Shown piece after piece: positions 6,449 through 15,556 of a stretch of DNA of 32,814 nucleotides; within the stretch, counting starts at the first letter, position 1, and each line of letters starts with the position of its first letter. The DNA is taken from positions 1 through 32,814 of the forward strand of contig JAIKZD010000138.1 of assembly GCA_024682555.1 (NCBI GenBank). The letters are read 5' to 3'. The DNA comes from Lachnospiraceae bacterium (GTDB lineage: Bacteria; Bacillota; Clostridia; Lachnospirales; Lachnospiraceae). The translations under genes and the position numbers were made by a program. The notes below the pieces were generated by a model that was not told where the DNA came from, made no database searches, and was given only the letters and a program-made list of their open reading frames with translations.

Positions 6449-9117
6449 ATGAGAATATCAACATCGACGATCTGTCGCCGATGATGCAGAAATATCTGCA
6501 GACCAAAGAAGAATACAGCGACTGCATCCTGTTATACAGGCTCGGGGATTTTTATGAGCTTTTTTTTGAGGATGCACTTATAGCTTCCAGGGAGCTTGAG
6601 CTGACACTTACGGGCAAAAACTGCGGACTCCCCGAAAGGGCTCCCATGTGCGGGGTCCCTTTTCATTCGGTGGAAAGTTATATAAACAAACTGATAGCAA
6701 ACGGACACAAAGTTGCGATATGCGATCAGGTGGAGGATCCGAAGGAAGCAAAGGGCCTGGTAAAAAGAGAGGTCACAAGGATCGTTACCCCCGGAACCAA
6801 TCTTGATGTTGAATCACTTGATGCCACAAGAAACAACTATCTCATGTCAATAGTATGCCTCTGCGATATCTTCGGCATTGCGCTATGCGATATAACTACC
6901 GGTGAATTTCTGGTCACCGAGGCAGATGATCAGCAGAAGCTCCTTGATGAGATCTATCGTTTTGAACCCGCCGAGATCGTCTGCAATGAACCTTTTTTAT
7001 TCAGCGGTATCGATCTTGAAGAGGTAAAGTACAAGCTTTCGGTGGCGGTTTATTCTCTGGAACCCTGGTATTTTGATGATGAGACCTGTATCAGCGTACT
7101 TAAGGATCATTTCGGCGTTTTGAAACTGGATGCCTATTTTGAGGATGATCACTCGGTTCCAGTCATTGCGGCCGGATCCCTCCTTAAATACATAAAGGAG
7201 ACCCAGATAGACAATTCCCTTGAGCATATAAGGGAAATGAATGTATTCAGATCCTCGTCCTATATGCTGCTTGATTCTTCCACCAGAAGAAATCTCGAGC
7301 TTACGGAGACCATAAGGGATAAAAGAAAGCTTGGTTCCCTCTTTCATATACTCGATAAGACCAAGACTGCCATGGGTGCCAGACAGATCAGGAATTTCAT
7401 AGAACAGCCCCTGATCGAAAAAGAGAGCATCACAAAAAGGCTTAACGCCGTCGAAGACCTGTTTGAAAATGATGTGTTAAGAGAGGAACTGAGGGAATAC
7501 CTTTCACCCATTTATGATCTTGAAAGACTCATGGGAAAGGTCAATTACAGATCCGCAAACCCCAGGGACATGATAGCCTTTTTAAGGTCTCTTGAGATGC
7601 TTGCCCCAATAAAGAAGCTCGGAGAAGACGCAAAGAGCAGGGAACTGAAAGAGCTTTTTGAAAATCTTGATCCCCTTTCGGATGTTTACAGACTGATAGA
7701 CGAATCCATCGAGGATGATCCGCCGATCCAGATAAAGGAGGGCGGCATCATAAAGCCCGGCTATAACGAGACCGTGGATTCCTTAAGAAAAGCCAAGACC
7801 GAGGGAAAGAACTGGCTGGCAAAGCTTGAGGAAGAGGACAGGCAGAGGACCGGTATCAGGAACCTGAGGATCAAGTTTAACAGGGTTTTCGGTTATTATT
7901 TTGAGGTGACGAATTCATATAAGGATCTTGTGCCTGAAGACTATATAAGAAAACAGACGCTTACGGGGTCGGAAAGATACACAACGGACAGGCTCAAGGA
8001 GCTTGAGGACACCATCTTAAATTCGGAGGACAGACTGTTTTCACTGGAATATGATCTGTTTAACGATATCAGAAAACAGATCGCGGCCCAGATGGGAAGG
8101 ATCCAGGAAAGCGCTTCGATCATTGCAAAGCTTGATGCCTTCGCCTCCCTTGCCCATGTTGCAAGAAAGAATGATTATGTGCGGCCGAAGCTTAACGATA
8201 AAGGCATCATAGATATAAAGGGGGGAAGACATCCCGTTGTTGAGAAGATGACGGAGCATGATCTTTTTGTGGATAACGATACCTACCTTGACAACCATAA
8301 GAACAGGGTAAGCATCATAACGGGACCCAATATGGCGGGAAAGTCCACCTATATGAGGCAGACCGCCCTCATAGTGCTCATGGCCCAGATCGGAAGCTTT
8401 GTTCCCGCAAAAGAGGCCAATATCGGGATAGTTGACAGGATATTCACAAGGGTCGGGGCCTCGGATGATCTTTCAAGCGGTCAGAGTACCTTTATGGTCG
8501 AAATGTCGGAAGTGGCAGGGATCCTAAGGAATGCGACCCCAAAGAGTCTTCTCATACTTGACGAGATAGGACGGGGGACCTCAACCTTCGACGGACTGTC
8601 CATCGCCTGGGCAGTGATCGAATACATCGCAAACCCGAAGCTTTTAGGAGCAAAAGCCCTGTTTGCGACCCACTATCATGAACTGACGGAGCTTGAAGGA
8701 AAGATAGATTCCGTGAACAATTACTGCGTTGCGGTAAAGGAACAGGGAGACGATATCGTTTTCTTAAGGAAGATCGTAAGAGGCGGGGCCGACCGAAGCT
8801 ACGGCATACAGGTGGCAAAGCTTGCGGGTGTCCCTGAAACAGTCATAGAAAGAGCCGAAGAATTATCCGCTGAGTTATCGGACAACGATATAACCGCATC
8901 CATAAGCCTTATAGCTTCGGAAGGACACGGGGGAAAGAAAAGTCAGGTTAAAAAGCTTGACGAGGTTGATCTTATGCAGATATCACTCTTTGACACCGTA
9001 AAGGATGATGATATCATAAGCGAGCTGAAGGATATGGATGTGGAGCATATGACTCCGGTGGATGCGCTCAATACCCTTTGCAGGATACGAAATACGATCA
9101 ATAACAGATGGGGATGA
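6445..9117 (+). CDS. mutS: DNA mismatch repair protein MutS
   Basis: Recognises mismatches and small loops in new DNA and recruits MutL through its ATPase. At 890 residues it is full length. The mismatch-reading Phe-x-Glu motif is at residues 36-38 (LGDFYELF). The Walker A motif GPNMAGKST is near residue 627, Walker B LLILDEIGRGTST near 705, and the ABC-type His switch in FATHYHELTELE near 745. The ATG overlaps the TGA of rng (ATGA), and mutL starts four bases after its stop. This gives the common mutS-mutL-miaA order and implies coordinated expression. No interrupted motif or odd composition was noticed. Confidence 0.97.
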   Translation: MNENINIDDLSPMMQKYLQTKEEYSDCILLYRLGDFYELFFEDALIASRELELTLTGKNCGLPERAPMCGVPFHSVESYINKLIANGHKVAICDQVEDPKEAKGLVKREVTRIVTPGTNLDVESLDATRNNYLMSIVCLCDIFGIALCDITTGEFLVTEADDQQKLLDEIYRFEPAEIVCNEPFLFSGIDLEEVKYKLSVAVYSLEPWYFDDETCISVLKDHFGVLKLDAYFEDDHSVPVIAAGSLLKYIKETQIDNSLEHIREMNVFRSSSYMLLDSSTRRNLELTETIRDKRKLGSLFHILDKTKTAMGARQIRNFIEQPLIEKESITKRLNAVEDLFENDVLREELREYLSPIYDLERLMGKVNYRSANPRDMIAFLRSLEMLAPIKKLGEDAKSRELKELFENLDPLSDVYRLIDESIEDDPPIQIKEGGIIKPGYNETVDSLRKAKTEGKNWLAKLEEEDRQRTGIRNLRIKFNRVFGYYFEVTNSYKDLVPEDYIRKQTLTGSERYTTDRLKELEDTILNSEDRLFSLEYDLFNDIRKQIAAQMGRIQESASIIAKLDAFASLAHVARKNDYVRPKLNDKGIIDIKGGRHPVVEKMTEHDLFVDNDTYLDNHKNRVSIITGPNMAGKSTYMRQTALIVLMAQIGSFVPAKEANIGIVDRIFTRVGASDDLSSGQSTFMVEMSEVAGILRNATPKSLLILDEIGRGTSTFDGLSIAWAVIEYIANPKLLGAKALFATHYHELTELEGKIDSVNNYCVAVKEQGDDIVFLRKIVRGGADRSYGIQVAKLAGVPETVIERAEELSAELSDNDITASISLIASEGHGGKKSQVKKLDEVDLMQISLFDTVKDDDIISELKDMDVEHMTPVDALNTLCRIRNTINNRWG

Positions 9118-9121
9118 AAAG

Positions 9122-11071
9122 ATGGGAAACATCATTCATGTGCTTGATGACAAAACCATAGACAGGATAGCCGCGGGCGAAGTGGTTGAAAGACCCATGA
9201 ACGTTGTCAAGGAGCTTGTGGAGAATGCCATAGATGCGGGTGCCACAGCCGTCACCGTGGAAATAAAGGAAGGCGGGATATCCTATATAAGGGTTACCGA
9301 TAACGGACAGGGGATCAGAAAGGATCAGGTAAGAACGGCCTTTATGCGTCATGCCACCAGCAAGATAAATGATGCGGCAGATCTTTTCAACATACACAGT
9401 CTCGGTTTCCGCGGGGAAGCACTCTCAAGCATCGCCGCGGTATCCCAGGTGGAGCTTTTTACCAAAACGGAGGATGAGCTTACCGGGATCCGGTACTGTA
9501 TCGAAGGTTCGAGAGAGACTGTATTTGATGAGGCGGGAGTTCCCACGGGAACTACATTTATTGTCAGAAATCTATTTTATAATACCCCCGCAAGAAGAAA
9601 ATTCTTAAAGACACCGCAGACAGAGGGAACCTATATCGCCGAATATATGGAAAAGGCGCTTTTGTCAAATTCGGGCATTGCATTTAAGCTAATGATCAAC
9701 GGAAACGTGAAGCTGCAGTCCTACAAAACGGGAAAGACAGCGGATTCGCTCTATTCCCTCTTCGGAAAAGATGTCCTTGAGAACATGATCCCTTTTAATG
9801 CCGCAAACGAAGATGTGAAGATCACGGGTTATGTGGGGAAGCCGGTCCTGTGCAGGAGCAACCGTAATCTCGAGATCTATTTTGTCAATAAAAGATATAT
9901 TAAGAGCACGCTGATACAGAGGGCCCTGGATGAGGCCTATAAGCCATATCTGATGCTTCACAGATTTCCCTTTGTCCTTTTGTATTTTGACATACCCCCG
10001 GAACTGATCGATGTAAACGTACACCCCTCCAAGATGGAGATAAGGTTCATCAATTCGGGAGAACTGTATGAGTTTCTTGTGACTTCCATAAGAGAAGTAC
10101 TTAAGAAACAGGAGATGATACCAAGAATAGGGGAGGAGGAAGCCCCTCCGGCCATATCCGATGCGATCCCGGAACCCTTTGAAACCGGTGCGAAAGAACA
10201 GCTGAGAAAGGAAGCACAGCCGGGATGGGAAAAACAGGACCAAAGGGAAGATTATAACAAAAGAGAAGAATATAACCGGGGTGAAGAATATAACCGGAAG
10301 GAAGAACAGCTCAGAGAGAAGGATCCCGGGTATGATACGGAGAAATATGCGGACATTAATACCTTCCCTGAAGATCAGAAACAGGGGGCTTCAGCCCCTG
10401 CCGCAGATCCTGTGATGAAGGAATTTGAGGGTCTGGATAATTTTGAGCAGGAGAGCCTGCTTGACAAGGAAGCTTTTCTGACTCCCGATGCAAGAAAAAG
10501 ACACAGGCTCATAGGCAGGCTTTTTGATACCTATATCCTTGTGGAGTATGAAAACGAACTGTATATGATAGACCAGCACGCCGCCCATGAAAAGATACGG
10601 TATGAGCGGCTGGTAAAGCAGATGCATGAAGGCAATATATGTTCCCAGTATTTAAATCCCCCGGTGATAGTATCACTTTCCAAAGCCGAAGAGGGGGTTT
10701 TGGAAAAGTATATGGAATATCTGAACAAATGCGGATTTGAGGTGGAATATTTCGGCGGAAACGAGTATTCCCTGCGGGCCGTTCCCGTACAGCTTTGGGG
10801 GATAACGGCGGATGAATATTTTCATGATCTGATGGACCTTCTGGAAAGGGAGCATATATCGGAGGATCTTTCGGAGGTTTTACACAGGATAGCCACCATA
10901 TCCTGCAAGGGAGCGATCAAAGGCAATCAGAAGATCTCCGACAGGGAGGCAGAAGTTCTCATCGATGAGCTGATGACGCTTGATGAGCCCTATCATTGTC
11001 CCCACGGAAGACCGGTCATAATACGATTTACCAGATCCGATATAGATAAAATGTTTAAAAGGATCGTATAA
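9122..11071 (+). CDS. mutL: DNA mismatch repair protein MutL with endonuclease motif
   Basis: Links MutS to strand removal and, in organisms without MutH, nicks the new strand itself. The N-terminal GHKL ATPase shows KELVENAIDAGA, DNGQGI, FRGEALSSI and NTPARRKF (residues ~1-330). A charged, probably disordered linker (~345-450) contains three copies of a six-residue repeat. The C-terminal domain carries the endonuclease motif DQHAAHEKIRYE at Asp484, with SCKGAIKGNQ and CPHGRPVII after it, as in nicking MutL proteins. The ATG at 9122 follows GGGGA at the end of mutS; an in-frame ATG at 9062 inside mutS would add 20 residues unlike MutL. The final length is 649 residues, normal for Clostridia. 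Confidence 0.96.
   Translation: MGNIIHVLDDKTIDRIAAGEVVERPMNVVKELVENAIDAGATAVTVEIKEGGISYIRVTDNGQGIRKDQVRTAFMRHATSKINDAADLFNIHSLGFRGEALSSIAAVSQVELFTKTEDELTGIRYCIEGSRETVFDEAGVPTGTTFIVRNLFYNTPARRKFLKTPQTEGTYIAEYMEKALLSNSGIAFKLMINGNVKLQSYKTGKTADSLYSLFGKDVLENMIPFNAANEDVKITGYVGKPVLCRSNRNLEIYFVNKRYIKSTLIQRALDEAYKPYLMLHRFPFVLLYFDIPPELIDVNVHPSKMEIRFINSGELYEFLVTSIREVLKKQEMIPRIGEEEAPPAISDAIPEPFETGAKEQLRKEAQPGWEKQDQREDYNKREEYNRGEEYNRKEEQLREKDPGYDTEKYADINTFPEDQKQGASAPAADPVMKEFEGLDNFEQESLLDKEAFLTPDARKRHRLIGRLFDTYILVEYENELYMIDQHAAHEKIRYERLVKQMHEGNICSQYLNPPVIVSLSKAEEGVLEKYMEYLNKCGFEVEYFGGNEYSLRAVPVQLWGITADEYFHDLMDLLEREHISEDLSEVLHRIATISCKGAIKGNQKISDREAEVLIDELMTLDEPYHCPHGRPVIIRFTRSDIDKMFKRIV
10244..10297 (+). 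repeat. Three 18-bp tandem repeats in the MutL linker
   Basis: Three consecutive 18-base units encode REDYNK, REEYNR and GEEYNR (residues 375-392), followed by a partial KEEQ. They lie in the interdomain linker, where length variation is usually tolerated. The second and third units are nearly identical in DNA (GAAGAATATAACCGG), suggesting recent slippage. Confidence 0.8.
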
Positions 11072-11080
11072 AAAAGATTT

Positions 11081-12007
11081 ATGAAAAAGAAACTGATCAT
11101 AATCACCGGGCCTACCGCTTCGGGTAAAAGCGGGACAGCCGTAAAGCTTGCAAAAAAAACGGACGGTGAGATAATCTCTGCCGATTCAATGCAGGTATAC
11201 AGACATCTGAATATCGGATCCGCAAAGATCACGGACAGCGAGATGTGCGGGATAAAACATCACCTCATAGACATACTTGAACCGGAAGAAGAGTTCAACG
11301 TATACAGATTCAAGGAACTTGCCGCACGGGCCTGTGATGAGATATATGCCTGCGGAAAGCTTCCCATCATTGCGGGGGGAACCGGTTTTTACATTCAGGC
11401 ACTCTTATATGATGTGGATTTTGAAGAAAAGGAAGGCGACGGCGGATACAGGGCTGAGCTTGACAGGCTGCTAAAAGAAAAGGGAGCCGGTTATCTCTAT
11501 AAAATGCTTAGGGAGACCGATCCGGGATATGCGGATATCGTTCATGAGAATAATGTCAGACGCGTCATGAGAGCACTTGAGTATCATCACGATACCGGGG
11601 AACTTCTGTCCGAGCATAACAGGATTCAGAGGGAAAAGACCTCCGATTATGATTTCAGATATTTTGTCCTTAATATGCCGAGAGAGGAACTGTATAAACG
11701 CATAGATGAGAGAGTGGATATAATGTTTGAACAGGGACTCTGCGATGAAGTCAGGGCCCTTAAAGAGCGGGGCTTAAATACCGGCCATACCTCGATGCAG
11801 GGGATAGGATACAGGGAGCTTCTGTCTTATTTTGACGGAGAGATAAGCCTGTCCGATGCAAAGGAACTGATAAAAAAGAATTCAAGACATTATGCAAAAA
11901 GACAGCTGACCTGGTTTCGGCATGAAAAGGATGTGATCATGATAAACAAAGAGGAATTTCAGTATGATGATGAAAAAATAATCGGATTCATCCTTGGAAA
12001 GCTCTGA
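11081..12007 (+). CDS. miaA: tRNA dimethylallyltransferase
   Basis: Adds a dimethylallyl group to A37 of tRNAs that read codons beginning with U. The P-loop is ITGPTASGKSGTA at the N terminus. It is followed by the substrate motifs ISADSMQVYRHLNIGSAK, HHLIDILEPEEEF and GGTGFYIQALL, and near the C terminus by MQGIGYRELL and KRQLTWFRHE. At 308 residues it is full length. It starts nine bases after mutL. The region before the ATG is A-rich with no good Shine-Dalgarno site, so translation may depend on coupling to mutL. The next gene is a methionine gamma-lyase-family protein, a neighbour of miaA also seen in Bacillus. Confidence 0.96.
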   Translation: MKKKLIIITGPTASGKSGTAVKLAKKTDGEIISADSMQVYRHLNIGSAKITDSEMCGIKHHLIDILEPEEEFNVYRFKELAARACDEIYACGKLPIIAGGTGFYIQALLYDVDFEEKEGDGGYRAELDRLLKEKGAGYLYKMLRETDPGYADIVHENNVRRVMRALEYHHDTGELLSEHNRIQREKTSDYDFRYFVLNMPREELYKRIDERVDIMFEQGLCDEVRALKERGLNTGHTSMQGIGYRELLSYFDGEISLSDAKELIKKNSRHYAKRQLTWFRHEKDVIMINKEEFQYDDEKIIGFILGKL

Positions 12008-12018
12008 AAGGTGGAAGA

Positions 12019-13299
12019 ATGGAAATAGAAGAATTATACAGAGAACTTGATATAGACGGGAGCGTAGCGGATTTCTGCAAAAAAATCCTTTCAGACCTGA
12101 AAGAGCGGTTCGAAAAGATAGATGAAACGGCGGAATACAACCAGCTCAAGGTACTTAAGGCCTTTCAGTCAAACCGCGTTTCGGAAGCCTGTCTTTACGG
12201 GAGTACGGGATACGGATACAACGATATCGGAAGAGATACCCTCGAGAAGGTTTATGCGGCACTGTTTAAGGGAGAGGCGGCTCTGGTAAGACCGCAGATA
12301 ACCTGCGGTACCCATGCGCTTGCGATCGCGCTGTCCTCAAATTTAAGACCCGGTGATGAACTGTTATCTCCCGTGGGAAAACCCTATGATACCCTGGAGG
12401 AAGTCATAGGGATAAGGGATTCAAAAGGCTCCCTTAAGGAGTACGGGATCACCTACAGACAGGTTGATCTTAAAGAAGACAACGGATTTGATCTTAAGGG
12501 CATTAAGGAAGCCATAAACGAAAGAACAAAGCTCGTCACCATCCAGAGGTCAAAGGGATATCAGGTAAGACCTTCGTTTTCCGTTGATGAGATCGGTGAA
12601 CTGATCCGTTATATAAAGGGTATTAAACCGGACATTATCTGTATGGTAGACAACTGCTACGGCGAATTTGTAGAGAGAAGGGAACCTCTTGAAGCAGGTG
12701 CCGACATGATAGTCGGATCCCTTATTAAAAATCCGGGCGGGGGACTTGCACCCATAGGCGGATATATAGTGGGAAAAAAAGAATGCATAGAGAATGCCGC
12801 AGTAAGACTGACCACTCCGGGACTCGGAAGTGAAGTCGGGGCATCTCTTGATGTGCTCAGAAGCTTTTATCAGGGACTGTTCCTTGCACCCGTTGTCACG
12901 GCTGCGGCCCTTAAGGGCGCCATTTTTGCCGCAAATGCGTATGAGAGGCTGGGCTTTCCCGTTCTGCCCGACGGCAGGGAAGAGAGACATGATATAATAC
13001 AGGCCGTCACCCTCGGATCGGGTGAGGGGCTTATCGCATTCTGTAAAGGGATACAGGCTGCGGCACCCATAGATTCCTTTGTGACGCCCGAACCCTGGGA
13101 TATGCCGGGTTATGATTCGAAGGTCATCATGGCCGCGGGTGCGTTTATTTCCGGATCCTCCATAGAGCTTTCCGCCGACGGTCCGCTTAAGGAGCCCTAT
13201 TCGGTTTATTTTCAGGGAGGGCTTACCTTCCCCCATGCAAAGTATGGGATAATGAAATCAATCCAGTCCATGAAGGATGCAGGTCTTCTAGATGTTTAG
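12019..13299 (+). CDS. Methionine gamma-lyase family protein (PF06838-type)
   Basis: A PLP enzyme related to cystathionine and methionine gamma-lyases, of the group often called aluminium resistance proteins (YnbB in B. subtilis). The true substrate is unclear. The family is recognisable from SRVSEACLYGSTGYGYND-like sequence near residue 55 (here NRVSEACLYGSTGYGYND), VDNCYGEFVE, and the presumed PLP lysine Lys237 in GSLIKNPGGGLAPIGGY. The length of 426 residues is normal. The ATG follows AGGTGG. Its TAG stop overlaps the start of the protease gene by eight bases. The miaA-ynbB neighbourhood is conserved across Bacillota, usually with hfq; hfq is not present between them here. Confidence 0.88.
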   Translation: MEIEELYRELDIDGSVADFCKKILSDLKERFEKIDETAEYNQLKVLKAFQSNRVSEACLYGSTGYGYNDIGRDTLEKVYAALFKGEAALVRPQITCGTHALAIALSSNLRPGDELLSPVGKPYDTLEEVIGIRDSKGSLKEYGITYRQVDLKEDNGFDLKGIKEAINERTKLVTIQRSKGYQVRPSFSVDEIGELIRYIKGIKPDIICMVDNCYGEFVERREPLEAGADMIVGSLIKNPGGGLAPIGGYIVGKKECIENAAVRLTTPGLGSEVGASLDVLRSFYQGLFLAPVVTAAALKGAIFAANAYERLGFPVLPDGREERHDIIQAVTLGSGEGLIAFCKGIQAAAPIDSFVTPEPWDMPGYDSKVIMAAGAFISGSSIELSADGPLKEPYSVYFQGGLTFPHAKYGIMKSIQSMKDAGLLDV

Positions 13300-14560
13300 T
13301 GACAGGGAGGGGACATCCCCGTTTTATCTGAAATATGATATGCAAAAGAAGGACCTGATCCTTCTTGCAGCCGAAACGGTCATCATGGCTGCTCTGGCTT
13401 TTTTTTCCGTTATGTGGTTATATCCCATGAACATCCATATGCGTTCAAACGTGATGGCTTCCATGGGAAACTATACCGAGGCGATAGCCCTGCTTGACAG
13501 GATAGAGGCCCTCGAAGACAACACGGAGCTCATTACGGAGTATACCTATCTTTCGGGTATCACCATGATGCAGGCCAGCCGTTTTGACGAAGCAAAGGAA
13601 ATATTTGAAGATCTCAGAGAGTACAGAGACTCTGCCGCACTTATACAGGAGTGTAACTACCAAAAGGCTCTGGCCTTATTAGAGGAAAAGGATTATGAAA
13701 AAGCCTGCGGATATCTTCTGGCGCTTAACGATTATAAGGACAGTGCAGAGCGGTATTTCGAGGCGGTATGCGGACTCACCAAAGGAGAACAGGAGAGAGG
13801 TGAGTATGAGCTCTTTTATGATCATTTTTCCATCATTAAGAGTCTGAAAAGATTTGATTATGACCTGCTTGAAAAACCGGACATGAAAGAAGTCATTTCC
13901 TTAACGGATACGACCTCGGTAAATATCTACGGTTCCGATCTTAAGCCCGAAAGCAGTTATGATTACTATACCGGGGAGGCTGCCGTATACAGGATTACAC
14001 CGGAAAAAGTTTATTTTCTGTCGGCCAAGCATGTCCTTTCGAATCTGCAGGATGCGGATGTGAGTATCACATTTTATGACGGTACGACACTTAATACCGA
14101 TATCGATATCTATGTGTCCGATAATGAGGACTCCGATCTCGGGATGTTTACCGTTGACAGCTGTGCCATTCCCCTGGATATTCTGTTAAATCTCAAGGAG
14201 GTCAACTATCTGCCTTCACATTACAGCACTCTGAGGAAAGGGAATCCGGCGGTGATACTGTCCAATTACTGGTACGGAAAGTCGGATCTTTTATCCGAGA
14301 CATCCTTTGTGGGAACCGAAGTAAACAGGCTTTCCGACGGGAATTTTCCCGACAGATATTATCTTGCCTTTGAGAGATGCAGCGTGGAAGGGCAGAGCGG
14401 ATCGCCTGTTTTTGATGAACAGGGCAGATGTCTTGCCATAGTCAGCGGATTCTATTTCTATGAGATAGACGGAAACATAACCTTTACGATCGACTGTTAT
14501 TCGAGACTTGACGAGGCGGAGGAGCTTTTTCTTACCGCTATGTCAAGGTCATCATCATAA
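13292..14560 (+). CDS. Membrane-anchored TPR / trypsin-like serine protease
   Basis: A 422-residue protein with one membrane segment at residues ~22-44 (LILLAAETVIMAALAFFSVM), so most of it should lie outside the membrane. Residues ~55-180 form TPR-like helical repeats (YTEAIALLD, FDEAKEIFED, YEKACGYLLALNDYKDSAE). The C-terminal half looks like a trypsin-fold protease with a full candidate triad: His247 (SAKHVLSN), Asp282 (DSDLGMF) and Ser369 (GQSGSPVF). No PDZ domain is seen, unlike HtrA. The start overlaps the previous gene by eight bases and has no strong ribosome site, so coupling is likely. Its 3' end overlaps the opposite-strand ttcA-like gene by 64 bases. The substrate is unknown. Confidence 0.8.
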   Translation: MFSDREGTSPFYLKYDMQKKDLILLAAETVIMAALAFFSVMWLYPMNIHMRSNVMASMGNYTEAIALLDRIEALEDNTELITEYTYLSGITMMQASRFDEAKEIFEDLREYRDSAALIQECNYQKALALLEEKDYEKACGYLLALNDYKDSAERYFEAVCGLTKGEQERGEYELFYDHFSIIKSLKRFDYDLLEKPDMKEVISLTDTTSVNIYGSDLKPESSYDYYTGEAAVYRITPEKVYFLSAKHVLSNLQDADVSITFYDGTTLNTDIDIYVSDNEDSDLGMFTVDSCAIPLDILLNLKEVNYLPSHYSTLRKGNPAVILSNYWYGKSDLLSETSFVGTEVNRLSDGNFPDRYYLAFERCSVEGQSGSPVFDEQGRCLAIVSGFYFYEIDGNITFTIDCYSRLDEAEELFLTAMSRSSS

Positions 14561-15402
14561 TGATCAAGAAAACCGTATCTTGAATTCTTATACTTAAATC
14601 CCAGAAGCTTGTTGAGAGTTACATTTGACATGGCCGCAAATATATTATCCTCGATATAGGGATTGGATTTCCGGAGCTCCTCGATGAGCTTTCTTGTTTC
14701 GATCCTTTTTGAGATGCTTTCATCCTCGCTGTTTTCACGGGCTGCCTGCTCACTGAAGCGGCAGGCACACTGAAGAAAGGTTAAGCCGTTATATCCCGCC
14801 CATTTGATGATATCGGATTCCTTTATGTAATACATGGGCCGGATAAGTTCCATACCCTCAAAATTCGTGCTCTTAAGTTTTGGCATCATGGCCTCATACT
14901 GGCCGCTGTAAAACATGCCCATCAGGAGGGTTGAGATAACGTCATCAAAATGATGCCCCAGAGCTATCTTGTTGCAGCCGTATTCCTTTGCTTTTGCATA
15001 GAGATGTCCCCTGCGCATCCTTGCGCAGAGATAGCAGGGGGATCTGTCGATCTTATATACCGTATCAAATATCTGCGAATCAAATACGGTCAGCGGGATG
15101 TCTAAAAGCTCTGCATTATGCAGTATCAGATCCCTGTTAGGCGTGCTGTAGCCCGGATCCATAACAAGATACCTGACCTCAAAGGGAAACTTGTTATGCC
15201 TTTTTATCTCCTGAAAGAGTTTTGCCATACACATGGAATCTTTTCCTCCGGAGATACATACTGCAATGGAATCCCCTTCCTCTATCAGCCCGTAATCGGA
15301 TACGGCCTGCACAAATTTCGTGTACAGGGCTTTGTGATAGGTCTTCTGTATGCTTCTGTTTATCCTGTCCCGTTTAAGTCTGAGCTCATCTTCGTTGTTC
15401 AT
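14497..15402 (-). CDS. TtcA-like tRNA-thiolating ATPase (PP-loop)
   Basis: An N-type ATP pyrophosphatase resembling TtcA, which makes 2-thiocytidine at tRNA position 32 using an iron-sulfur cluster. The PP-loop SGGKDSM is at residues 51-57. Cluster cysteines are likely Cys123 and Cys126 (SPCYLCARMRRGHLY) and Cys212 or Cys214 (LQCACRFSE), matching the CxxC plus distant Cys of TtcA. ALGHHFDDVISTLLMGMFY is the family's central motif. The length of 301 residues fits. It is the only minus-strand gene in the window. No Shine-Dalgarno site precedes the ATG, and an extended -10 sits six bases upstream, so the mRNA may be leaderless. The tRNA target is inferred from the family. Confidence 0.85.
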   Translation of the reverse strand: MNNEDELRLKRDRINRSIQKTYHKALYTKFVQAVSDYGLIEEGDSIAVCISGGKDSMCMAKLFQEIKRHNKFPFEVRYLVMDPGYSTPNRDLILHNAELLDIPLTVFDSQIFDTVYKIDRSPCYLCARMRRGHLYAKAKEYGCNKIALGHHFDDVISTLLMGMFYSGQYEAMMPKLKSTNFEGMELIRPMYYIKESDIIKWAGYNGLTFLQCACRFSEQAARENSEDESISKRIETRKLIEELRKSNPYIEDNIFAAMSNVTLNKLLGFKYKNSRYGFLDHYDDDLDIAVRKSSSASSSLE

Positions 15403-15408
15403 AAATAA

Positions 15409-15417
15409 ATCATATCA
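15409..15417 (-). promoter_or_regulatory. Extended -10 promoter for the ttcA-like gene
   Basis: Read on the minus strand the bases are TGATATGAT, a TGN extended -10 followed by TATGAT. Six bases separate it from the ATG, so transcription would begin at or next to the A of the start codon. No convincing -35 box is present, which an extended -10 does not require. Confidence 0.5.
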
Positions 15418-15446
15418 TAAATTTTTATTAACAGGGGGATGGATAA

Positions 15447-15475
15447 TTGTTATTTGCCCCTTTTTGTGCTATTAT
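15447..15475 (+). promoter_or_regulatory. Sigma-A-type promoter for radC and the mre cluster
   Basis: TTGTTA (15447-15452), a 17-base spacer, and TATTAT (15470-15475) with the extended motif TGC just before it. Transcription would start near 15482, about 75 bases before the TTG start of radC. It lies back to back with the promoter of the minus-strand gene. Confidence 0.7.
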
Positions 15476-15556
15476 TCTTGAATGGAAACGGGCGGATCCC
15501 GTTTGCGGCTGACCGGATATCCATCCATCTGCATGTCCCTTAACGGAGGATGATAT

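Noticed and set aside
9689..10243. 184-codon minus-strand frame opposite mutL
   Set aside because: Antisense to the conserved MutL coding region with no independent support.
12550..13236. 228-codon minus-strand frame opposite the gamma-lyase-family gene
   Set aside because: It lies wholly inside a well-recognised gene, and shows no family motif or ribosome site.
13304..13323. GGGGACATCCCCGTTTT hairpin near the start of the protease gene as a terminator
   Set aside because: The stem is only 4-5 bases and it lies within the start of a coding sequence in a coupled operon.
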